A stretch of 64,000 bases of DNA from Liolophura sinensis (taxonomy: Eukaryota > Mollusca > Polyplacophora > Chitonida > Chitonidae), in NCBI RefSeq assembly GCF_032854445.1, contig NC_088304.1, positions 1,240,001 to 1,304,000 on the forward strand, read 5' to 3'. The position numbers and the translations under genes were made by a program. Shown here piece after piece: positions 12,404 through 23,200 of the stretch. Under the pieces are notes generated by a model. That model was not told the origin of the DNA. It worked only from the letters and a program-made list of their open reading frames with translations, and did no database searches. Numbering within the stretch: the first letter of the stretch is position 1; every line of letters begins with the position of its first letter.

Positions 12404-15400
12404 GTGAGTTGTCAGTCTGAACTCATTCTTGGTGTTACTTCTGGACAACAAGTCTGAGTTTGTCCTCCATTCTTCTCTAGTTTTAAACACAAACTTAACG
12501 GTGAGTTCTCAGGACTGATATGTGGTGTTTCTGCTGGACAACAAGGTCTGAGTTTGTCCTCCTCCATTCTTTCTCTAGTTTCAAACATGCTATTAACAGT
12601 GAGTTCTCAAGACTGATATGTGGTGTTACTGCTGGACAACAAGTCTGAGTTTGTCCTCCTCCATTCTTTCTCTAGTTTTCAAACATGCTATTAACAGTGA
12701 GTTCTCAGGACTGATATGTGGTGTTACTGCTGGACAACAAGTCTGAGTTTGTCCTCCTCCATTCTTTCTCTAGTTTCAAACATGCTATTAACAGTGAGTT
12801 CTCAGGACTGATATTGTGTTACTGCTGGGACAACAAGTCTGAGTTTGTCCTTCTCCATTCTTCCTCTAGTTTCAAACACACACTTAACGGTGAGTTCTCA
12901 GGACTGATATGTAGTGTTACTGCTGGACAACACGTCTGAGTTTGTCTTTCTCCATTCTTCCTCTAGTTTCAAACACACACTTAACAGTGAGTTCTCAGGA
13001 CTGATGCATGGTGTTACTGCTGGACAACAAGTCTGAGTTTGTCCTCCTCCATTCTTCCTCTAGTTTCAAACACGCTATTAACAGTGAGTTCTCAGGACTG
13101 ATATGTGGTGTTACTGCTGGACAACAAGTCTGAGTTTGTCCTCCTCCATTCTTTCTCTAGTTTCAAACATGCTATTAACAGTGAGTTCTCAAGACTGATA
13201 TGTGGTGTTACTGCTGGACAACAAGTCTGAGTTTGTCCTCCTCCATTCTTTCTCTAGTTTCAAACACGCTATTAACAGTGAGTTCTCAAGACTGATATGT
13301 GGTGTTACTGCTGCACAACAAGTCTGAGTTTGTCCTCCTCCATTCTTTCTCTAGTTTCAAACATGCTATTAACAGTGAGTTCTCAAGACTGATATGTGGT
13401 GTTACTGCTGGACAACAAGTCTGAGTTTGTCCTCCTCCATTCTTTCTCTAATTTCAAACATTCACTTAACATTGAGCTGATGCGTGGTGTTATTGCTGGA
13501 CAACAAGTCTGTCTAAATCTTTGTACCCATCTCACTGGACTGACTGGAGTGTATGAGCCAGGAGTTTTGATCAAGAGTGTCTATGTGATTGTGTGTTTGA
13601 GTGATGTAGTAATCACATATGTGTACTTATCTGCCGCTTGATGTAAGCACGTTTAATGTTTTGATGGATTTATACCACCACTTTGTGTGCTGAAAATTTA
13701 ACATTGCTATCAGTATTATTTTGCTATCATAATTGTTATTATATCACGACAGTGTTGGTATATTCTAGATATATCACATAGTTTTATGCTGCCTCAAAGG
13801 GACGCCATTCCAGACGTACAGATATTTCATCCCGACTCACTGGTAATATACTGTCACTTGTCTACCAGCACTAGGCTTATTCATTTATTCTGCTTGCCAG
13901 ACTTTCAAGAAATTATTAAGTCAGCCAATTTCAAAATCTTTAAAGGCATAATCCGGCTCAGGATTAATCCCACTATTCCCACCACGGCAAAACGTCTTGC
14001 CCAGATGGTTGTCCTTCATCAGTGTACTGTTATAAGATTTTATGATAGGTATTTTTCATGAAGTGATCAAAGTGAAAACTGATGCCATTTTTCTTTGGAC
14101 TCACAGAAGTGCTGTCCGATCCAGCTGTCACATCAAAACTGGCAGACACGAAAGCAGCAGGAGAAGTGCGAGCTTTGGATGACTTCTACAGATGTTACAG
14201 AATGATCCTAATAGGGCTTTCTATGGGTGAGAGTGCCATGATCCAGTTATAGTCCTGGGCCACTTTCAGAAAGCTTAAATCGACTTTTCTGATCTTTTCT
14301 TGTAATTCTTGTCCCTAAATACTATGGCACGTCAGCCTACATGTAGGTAACATCTTTTACATAAAAAACTTTATGTTAAAAGAAATATGACTTGTTAAGT
14401 TTTGTGAATATGTATCCAGTGAAAACACTAACACAAACAGGACATGATCAGACTTTCTAATCTTACCTGTATACTGTAACATAGGTGTCTGAAAAAAGTC
14501 TCGCAAAAGCTTATGTAGAGTGGATGAAACAACGAACAGCTGAGCAGTTGGGAAGATGTTCCTGATGGAAAGTTTTCATTTTGCCTTTTGAACAAGGCGA
14601 GACATATGATCGTTAATTATGTCGAGAAAAGTTGCCTAACATTTACGCTATAAATCCCCCAACCTTTTCAGATATGAAGAGCAACTTTCAGTACAGTTCA
14701 TACACCTTTATAATGTGAATCTGCTTGAATAAACACCTTGAAAACATGCAAGAAGATTGAAGAATTACAGTATGACGAGCCACATAATACTGTAGGACTA
14801 TTTTTACCAGTAGTGACAAAAGAGTTGCAACTCCAAGCTCCCCTTTTGCAATGTTAAATCTGACTGTTTTATCTTGGTTTTCTCTTTCAGTATCAAGGCA
14901 GTAGAGAGGGCAGCAGAGTTACAGGGTATAGAAACCTTGATGGTTACAGATGAGCTTTTCAGGTAACTAAATGGCCTTCAGTATCACTTGTTTATTTATT
15001 TTATCAGTGTGTTGAGTGGCACTGGAGAAGAGTCAAATTCTACATTTTTTAGTTGTAAAATCCAGCCTGATAACTTGGGTTTCCTACCTCCTAACATGGG
15101 CCATTCCCTTAACCTGGGGCCTGTGTGCAAAACGACACGAAATCGTATAAGGCGACATCACAGGTAAAGCCGTCATTTGTGTTATTAAGGCTACTTGTTT
15201 AACCACAATATTTAGTTTATAACAGTATTTAATTTAATTTATTTATTTGATTGGTTTTTTATGCCCTGGTCAAGAATATTTCACTTATACAACGGTAGCA
15301 AGCATTATGATGGGAGGAACCCGGGAAGAGCCCAAAGGAAACCAACCATCATTCGCACGTTGCTGCAGACCTTCCCATGTATGACCGGAGAGGGAAGCAT

Positions 15401-15973
15401 CACAAGTTGGACTTGACTGTCTGGAACCACATTGATGAGAGGGTTCAGAATTATTGCTCTGCACTGACCCTGTTTAATTTAAAGACACAGAGCATGGTTA
15501 CTACATATTTGCATGCATAAAATTAGACCATTTTTGTAAATGTGTCGATTGTTTTTGACGGTGTTTTAATCTCCAGGTCAGCTGTTGTGGAGAAGAGGAA
15601 GCGGTATGTGAAGCTGGTGGACACGGTCAAAGATCTGGGGAGGAGATGTGAAAATATTCTCCAGCCTCCATGTCTCAGGAGAGCGTAAGTTATTTTACAT
15701 CACAGTTTTGTGGACAACCTTAGTAATTGGATGAAAATAATGCATCAGATTTTTGGTTAGCCATATACGCTTACATGTGAGTTTTGTTGAATGAAATTTG
15801 TTATCATTTAACAGTTAAGTGCAAAAAATGAAAAACACAATCAAATTAAATAACTGAGTGAATGGTGTGTTTGTATGTAAACAGAGCTGACTCAGCTGTC
15901 TGGCGTGGCGGCCATTTTGAGGTTCCCCATCCCTGATGAGGATGAAGATCAGGATTCGGAGGAGGAAAACTGA
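12285..15973 (+). CDS. PELO: Pelota homologue, last five exons (5' part outside window)
   Basis: This is an eRF1-like ribosome-rescue factor; pelota works with HBS1 to split stalled ribosomes in no-go and non-stop mRNA decay in the cytoplasm. Exons read from splice sites are 12285-12403, 14107-14226, 14891-14962, 15577-15684 and 15885-15973 (TGA). Conserved landmarks are YMFQQAIK and LLENKS in the first, KLADTKAAGEVRALDDFY in the second, TDELF in the third, KIFSSLHVSGE in the fourth, and LTQLSGVAAILRFPIP followed by an acidic DEDEDQDSEEEN tail in the fifth. This covers the end of the central domain and the C-terminal domain, about 165 of the usual 385 or so residues. Intron phases agree across all junctions. 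The first exon lacks two single bases (near 12358 and 12367), the second lacks one (near 14192) and the fourth has one extra (near 15641). The gene is therefore either mis-sequenced or decayed. Upstream exons should lie beyond the 72-bp array. Confidence 0.9.
12404..13515 (+). repeat. Tandem array of PELO exon tail plus 5' splice site (about 97-bp unit)
   Basis: About 11 copies. Each unit joins the first 35 or so bases of the intron (GTGAGTTCTCAGGACTGAT) to the last 60 or so bases of the preceding PELO exon (CTGCTGGACAACAAGTCTGA, then TTTGTCCTCCTCCATTCT, then TTTCAAACATGCTATTAAC). Translated, the exon part reads LLLDNKSEFVLLHS, then SSFKHAINS, which is clearly the pelota segment in the exon at 12285-12403. 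Nearly every copy keeps a GTGAGT donor; the last one, near 13470, has decayed to attgag. The unit length of 96-98 bp is not a multiple of 3. Confidence 0.9.
13516..14106 (+). other. PELO intron remainder, nothing recognised
   Basis: AT-rich unique sequence between the exon-tail array and the acceptor at 14106. The short open frames here show no recognisable protein. Confidence 0.6.
15236..15420 (-). mobile_element. SINE-like element, minus orientation
   Basis: Read on the minus strand, it has the accttcccatg...ttggtttcctttgggct...cataatgcttgctaccgttgtataagtgaaatattcttgac...ataaaaaaccaatcaaataaataaa arrangement shared with the copies at 17396, 19470, 29228, 31310 and 33560. It lies in the PELO intron between 14962 and 15577. 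I see no coding capacity, as expected for a short non-autonomous retroposon; the family name is not determined. Confidence 0.65.
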
Positions 15974-16654
15974 GGCCAGGTTCAGGGTGAGCAGAACTAC
16001 TCTCTGTGACCTCAAAATTCAGCGTTAACTGTTGCTTATTTTGTTTGATTCTGACTCCTGTTTGAGTTAGGTTTGTGATTTCTTTTGAAGGTAGGGTAAT
16101 GGAGAAGCTTCACCACCAAGTCATATTTTAGGTCATGACTGAAAATATGTTTATTGGATAAAACTTGACCAGACCCAGAACAAGTTCTCGTTGGGATTTT
16201 TGAAAAAAAATATTCTCGCATATTTCTCTTTCAGTGTTAATTTCTGGAAAATTCCTTTCCTTTCATTAACAAGATTTACCAAAAAAAAAAAAAAAAAACG
16301 TTAAATTCTCTAACGACCAATCCTGTCATTCTCTCTGTAAACTGTAATTCTCAGCCTTTTGGTGTGTTTGTAACATGTTCATTTAAGCATATTCTGAAGG
16401 CATTATTCTGTGAAGACTGATAAAATTATACTTTCTGTGAAGCCCTGAAATTGGCCAATCTCTCAGTTGTAGTTTTGTCTCCAAAGTCAAATATAAAATG
16501 TGCATATATTGCCCTTTTATATGCAAAAAAGTTGAGGAATTGGGGTAGGTAAGGTTAAAAATCTAGATCATATCATGCGCAACAAAGAATTTTTTAGGAT
16601 GGCCTTGGTTATGACCTTTATTTGGCTCTAAAAATGCCTTCTTTTAGGCATTGG

Positions 16655-17395
16655 TCTGGCTTCAGTGTCAACACTGAGTGTGTAACAGTAGCTGCTTCTG
16701 TCAACACTGAATGTGTAACATTAGCTGCCTCTGTATCAACACTGAGTGTGGAACATTAGCTGCCTCTGTGTCAATACTGAGTGTGGAACATTAGCTGCCT
16801 CTGTGTCAACACTGAGTGTGTAGCGTTAGCTGCCTCTGTGTCAACACTAAGTGTGTAACATTAGCTGCCTCAGTGTCAACACTGAGTGTGTAACATTAGC
16901 TGCCTCAGTGTCAACACTGAGTGTGGAACATTAGCTGCCTCAGTGTCAACACTGAGTGTGGAACATTAGCCACCTCTGTCAACACTGAGTGTGTAACATT
17001 AGCTGCCTCTGTGTCAACACTGAGCGTGTAACATTAGCTGTCTCTGTGTCAACACTGAGTGTGGAACATAAGCTGCCTCAGTGTCAACACTGAGTGTGTA
17101 ACATTAGCTGCCTCTGTCAACACTGAGTGTGTAACATTAGCTGCCTCTGTCAACACTGAGTGTGGAACATTAGCTGCCTCTGTGTCAACACTGAGTGTGG
17201 AACATTAGCTGCCTCTGTGTCAACACTGAGTGTGGAACATTAGCTGCCTCTGTGTCGACACTGAGTGTGGAACATTAGCTGCCTCTGTATCAACACTGAG
17301 TGTGGAACATTAGCTGCCTCTGTGTCAACACTGAGTGTGTAACATTAGCTGCCTCTGTGTCAACACTGAGTGTGGAACATTAGCTGCCTCTGGCA
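16655..17395 (+). repeat. Minisatellite, 33-35-bp unit, about 21 copies
   Basis: The unit is tgtcaacactgagtgtggaa followed by cattagctgcctctg. Some units lack a tg dinucleotide, giving 33 bp. It lies 0.7 kb downstream of the PELO stop codon, in the 3' UTR or flank, and runs directly into a SINE-like element at 17396. Confidence 0.93.
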
Positions 17396-17590
17396 TATTC
17401 TTGGATGGATTTCCCTTACAGCAGTCTTCCTTGATTCATCTTTATGCCGGGTTGCCAAGTATCGTGGGTTTCCACCAGGCTCTGTCCAGTTTCCTGAACC
17501 ATAATGCTTGCCACTGTCATATACTAATAAATTAGATATTGTTGGGCATGGCGTAAAGCTCAAACTGAATGAATAAATCAATAAACTCAC
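17396..17590 (+). mobile_element. SINE-like element, plus orientation
   Basis: It contains cgtgggtttccaccaggctc, then ccataatgcttgccactgtc, then ggcatggcgtaaagctcaaac, and ends in aataaat-rich sequence. The order and wording match the other copies in the window. It includes an AATAAA at 17526 that could act as a polyadenylation signal for PELO, but this is untested. Confidence 0.65.
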
Positions 17591-19465
17591 CCTGCAATGT
17601 GTCAGTGCGACTAGTTCAAGTAAATCATCCATTTGAGTTAAATTGGTAACATCGGAAGTCACATTTGTTTAAGTTAGTCAATTCTGCTACTTTTTGTTTC
17701 TAAAGGCATGTAACGAAAATTCTACACCCATGTGCAGTATACGTAATATGTGTTGTTCTTTATAGGTCAATGCAATTATCAAACTGTGGGATGTGAGATT
17801 TACTGATGCACTCCATACGATGGACCAGAAAGACAAAACAATTGACAACTGACCAGCGTTATTCCATATTAGTAAGCTATTCAGTGGTTCTGAGCATTGT
17901 AAGGGAATGACCTTAGAGTGAACCAGTACAATTGCATACCTATACACAAAGGTATATGTACTTGTGTGTAAGTAACCGGGTGGAATTGCATGTGGACGTA
18001 GGTGATGTCTTGTGTTTGGTACAAACAGACAAATGGGATTATATGGACTAATATACCGTACAAGAACGATTGAAAATGAGGATTTTCCTATTTTAAGGTA
18101 TTGGTACATAAATTACTCTTGATTTGAGGATATAGACTGTACAATCAAGATGAAGGACTAATCTAAAAGACTGTGTTTACAACATTACTAAACCAAACAA
18201 GCAAGATGGCAGTAGGTCACCCCATCACACTTACATAAGGCTCATAACACACCACTATGTTTCTCCTTAACTTTCATCCATTAGACTGGCTGATGTGGTC
18301 GCAAAATGGTGTATATGGCGATTAGTCATTTAGAACCTTCTTTTAGTATATCTTAAAGATAAAGAAAACATTAATGACTACGGGATGACCATGACACGCT
18401 CTCCAGCAAAATGGTTCAGTTTATTTTTTTAAGAATTCTTTCAACAAAGTAAAATACATTTGAAACATTGGATTCCACGTCGGTATTTTCTGACTATATT
18501 GTGACCAGCCAAGTGACATTTTTAGGAGCCAGTTAAGATGGTCACTAAAGCAGTCCTTTTTAATGCCTGTTAGCACAGTTTGACTGGCTGGTGTGGGAGA
18601 TAGGCAAGTCCAGGCGATGCCTTATCTAATTTGAATTTAGGTGTGGTATATTTACTCAAGCGTGACCAAGGCTGCAAGTTTTAACCCAAGAAACCTTATT
18701 TCAACTGTCGCCATTGTAAACAATTAAACATCAGTGATGGTGTATATTGTTGTACAATTTGTAAGCGAAGTCCAACTTACAAACTATGTAGAAAAAGTCG
18801 TGGTTTTGCCTTTAATATATAACTTGTTCCTGAAACAGATGACCGTTCTGCAAAGCTGTCTCGATGCTGCCTTTCGACAATGCTGCCACTATTTTCAATA
18901 GTGACGTATCTCTTCATTGTATGTTGTCGTGGAGATAGCGTCAGGTCAGTTTGCAGCTGCTTGTTATATCAGGCCCGTGAGCTACATGTGGAAGCAATTT
19001 GTCATATTAAAACCATTGAACTTTAAAATGAAATATAAAGTTTTAAGAAATTTAATTTCATACGAAATGTATATATGCTCTGAAGATCCTTGTAAATATA
19101 TCTGTACGCTAATGGTCATCTATTATTTAAATGAATACACGTAGATTTATCTATGTGGATTTAAATTTGTTAGCATTTGAAATGCTACTTAATCCAAGAA
19201 ATAAAAAAATTCAAAACTTTGAATTTTCGGAATTCAACTGTATAAAAAGGGTTGAGCTGACATTCAGAGAATATAAGCAGCCATCTCTGACAACTATTTG
19301 GAATTATTCTATGGTTTATATATGTATATTTATAAAATTGAAATGTATATTTAAGAGCTGTTTGTCTCCGCAACGATGTGACATAAATTGATGTAGTATG
19401 ATGGCAGTTATTTGCAAATAAAGAAATTGTTGCACAAAACTAATTGGTGGTCTTATAAATAATGG
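17591..19465. other. No gene recognised
   Basis: Unique AT-rich sequence. Small open frames occur on both strands but none shows splice-linked, conserved or low-complexity coding character. An AATAAA near 19419 is the only signal noted. Confidence 0.5.
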
Positions 19466-20095
19466 AAGTGGGTTTTGTTTAGGTCGTCGAATACCAATGG
19501 TGGGTTTTCCCCGGTTTCGTGGGTTATGTTCGATTCACAATACAGTCACTCCCCTCCTCCCCCCCCCCCCCCCACACACACACATCGGTTTCCACCAACA
19601 ACCATGATGCTGGCCGCCGTCGTAGTAGTGAAATATTCTTTAGTATGGCATAAAACGCCGATCTGCATTCGTTGTGAGTTCAAGTGAGGTTAAAGTCCAG
19701 CTCCTGCGTGGGAAGGTCTGCCGGCAATCCTGGATTGTCATGGGTTATGTGGGCCCCCCTCACCCCCCCCCCCCCCCCCACACACACACACCGGTTTCCA
19801 CCAACAACCATAATGCTGGCCGCCGTCCTATTTAATGAAATATTCTTTAGTGTGGCGTAAAACGCCGATCTGCATTCGTTGTGAGTTCAAGTGAGGTTAA
19901 AGTCCAGCTCCTGCGTGGGAAGGTCTGCCAGCAATCCTGGATGTCCGTGGGATATATCGGATTCCACCACCCCTGCCCCCACACCGGTTTCCAGCCACTA
20001 TAATGCTGGCCGCCTTCGGCAATATTCTGAGTACACCGTAAACCACCAATCAAATAAATAAATAAAACGTCGATCAAATCAATAAATAAAATGAA
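19466..20095 (+). mobile_element. Composite of three SINE-like units in tandem, with poly-C tracts
   Basis: Two units of about 210 bp and one shorter unit repeat head to tail. Each carries a cacaccggtttcca segment, a tgctggccgccgtc segment and a ggcgtaaaacgccgatctgc or gtaaaccaccaatc segment. The first two begin with C homopolymers followed by (CA)n (about 19557-19583 and 19752-19790). The last ends in aataaataaataaa. The element abuts the 67-bp satellite after about 115 bp. Confidence 0.65.
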
Positions 20096-20210
20096 TAGGA
20101 ATTAAGGACGTGTGAAATTCCGATCATGATGTTCTTTCACTGAAGTAACAAAATGTCATGTCAATCATCCAAAGATGGTATCCTGCTGTTTAGAAAACTG
20201 TGTGGGTTTT

Positions 20211-23200
20211 TCATGCTACAATGACGCGGAATTTGTTCCCTTGCCAACTGATGATATAATTAGGACAGGATATTGTCATGCAGCTACATGACGCGGAACT
20301 TGTTCCGTTGCCAGCTGATGATATAATTAGAACAAGATATGTCATGCATCCACATGACGCGGAACTTGTTCCCTTACCAACTGATGATATAATTAGGACA
20401 GGATATTGTCATGCAGCCACATGACGCGGAACTTGTTCCCTTACCAACTGATGATATAATTAGGACAGGATATTGTCATGCAGCCACATGACACGGAACT
20501 TGTTCCCTTACCAACTGATGATATAATTAGGACAGGATATTGTCATGCAGCCACATGACACGGAACTTGTTCCCTTACCAACTGATGATATAATTAGGAC
20601 AGGATATTGTCATGCAGCCACATGACGCGGAACTTGTTCCCTTACCAACTGATGATATAATTAGGACAGGATATTGTCATGCAGCCACATGACGCGGAAT
20701 TTGTTCCCTTACCAACTGATGATATAATTAGGACAGGATATTGTCATGCAGCCACATGACGCGGAACTTGTTCTGTTACCAACTGATGATATAATTAGAA
20801 CAAGATATGTCATGCAGCCACATGACGCGGAATTTGTTCCCTTACCAACTGATGATATAATTAGAACTGGATATTGTCATGCAGCCACATGACGCGGAAC
20901 TTGTTCCCTTACCAACTGATGATATAATTAGAACAGGATATTATCATGCAGCCACATGACGCGGAATTTGTTCCGTTGCCAACTGATGATATAATTAGAA
21001 CAAGATATGTCATGCAGCCACATGACGCGGAATTTGTTCCCTTACCAACTGATGATAGAATTAGAACTGGATATTGTCATGCAGCCACATGACGCGGAAC
21101 TTGTTCCCTTACCAACTGATGATATAATTAGGACTGGATATTGTCATGCAGCCACATGACGCGGAACTTGTTCTGTTACCAGCTGATGATATAATTAGAA
21201 CAAGATATGTCATGCAGCCACATGACGCGGAACTTGTTCCCTTACCAACTGATGATATAATTAGAACTGGATATTGTCATGCAGCCACATGACACGGAAC
21301 TTGTTCCCTTACCAACTGATGATATAATTAGAACAGGATATTATCATGCAGCCACATGACGCGGAATTTGTTCCCTTGCCAACTGATGATATAATTAGGA
21401 CTGGATATTGTCATGCAGCCACATGACGCAGAACTTGTTCCGTTGCCAACTGATGATATAATTAGAGCAAGATATGTCATGCAGCCACATGACACGGAAC
21501 TTGTTCCCTTACCAACTGATGATATAATTAGGACAGGATATTGTCATGCAGCCACATGACGCGGAACTTGTTCCCTTACCAACTGATGATATAATTAGGA
21601 CTGGATATTGTCATGCAGCCACATGACGCGGAACTTGTTCCCTTACCAACTGATGATATAATTAGAGCAAGATATGTCATGCAGCCACATGACACGGAAC
21701 TTGTTCTGTTACCATCTGATGATACAATTAGAACAAGATACTGTCATGCAGCCACATGACGCGGAACTTGTTCCCTTACCAACTGATGATATAATTAGGA
21801 CAGGATATTGTCATGCAGCCACATGACGTGGAACTTGTTCCCTTACCAACTGATGATATAATTAGAGCAAGATATGTCATGCAGCCACATGACACGGAAC
21901 TTGTTCCCTTACCAACTGATGATATAATTAGGACTGGATATTGTCATGCAGCCACATGACGCGGAACTTGTTCTGTTACCAGCTGATGATATAATTAGAA
22001 CAAGATATGTCATGCAGCCACATGACGCGGAACTTGTTCCCTTACCAACTGATGATATAATTAGAACTGGATATTGTCATGCAGCCACATGACGCGGAAC
22101 TTGTTCCCTTACCAACTGATGATATAATTAGGACAGGATATTGTCATGCAGCCACATGACACGGAACTTGTTCCCTTACCAACTGATGATATAATTAGGA
22201 CAGGATATTGTCATGCAGCCACATGACGTGGAACTTGTTCCCTTACCAACTGATGATATAATTAGGACAGGATATTGTCATGCAGCCACATGACGCGGAA
22301 TTTGTTCCCTTACCAACTGATGATATAATTAGGACTGGATATTGTCATGCAGCCACATGACGCGGAACTTGTTCTGTTACCAACTGATGATATAATTAGA
22401 ACAAGATATGTCATGCAGCCACATGACGCGGAATTTGTTCCCTTACCAACTGATGATATAATTAGAACTGGATATTATCATGCAGCCACATGACGCGGAA
22501 TTTGTTCCGTTGCCAACTGATGATATAATTAAAACAAGATATGTCATGCAGCCACATGACGCGGAATTTGTTCCCTTACCAACTGATGATATAATTAGAA
22601 CTGGATATTGTCATGCAGCCACATGACGCGGAACTTGTTCCCTTACCAACTGATGATATAATTAGGACTGGATATTATCATGCAGCCACATGACGCGGAA
22701 CTTGTTCTGTTACCAGCTGATGATATAATTAGAACAAGATATGTCATGCAGCCACATGACGCGGAACTTGTTCCCTTACCAACTGATGATATAATTAGAA
22801 CTGGATATTGTCATGCAGCCACATGACACGGAACTTGTTCCCTTACCAACTGATGATATAATTAGAACAGGATATTGTCATGCAGCCACATGACGCGGAA
22901 CTTGTTCCCTTACCAACTGATGATATAATTAGGACTGGATATTATCATGCAGCCACATGACGCGGAACTTGTTCTGTTACCAGCTGATGATATAATTAGA
23001 GCAAGATATGTCATGCAGCCACATGACGCGGAATTTGTTCCCTTGCCAACTGATGATATAATTAGGACTGGATATTGTCATGCAGCCACATGACGCAGAA
23101 CTTGTTCCGTTGCCAACTGATGATATAATTAGAGCAAGATATGTCATGCAGCCACATGACACGGAACTTGTTCCCTTACCAACTGATGATATAATTAGGA

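Noticed and set aside
20825-20840. GGAAC-nn-GTTCC as a heat-shock or steroid response element
   Set aside because: The spacing does not match the GAAnnTTC heat-shock core or the 3-nt spaced steroid element, so only a generic dyad is claimed.
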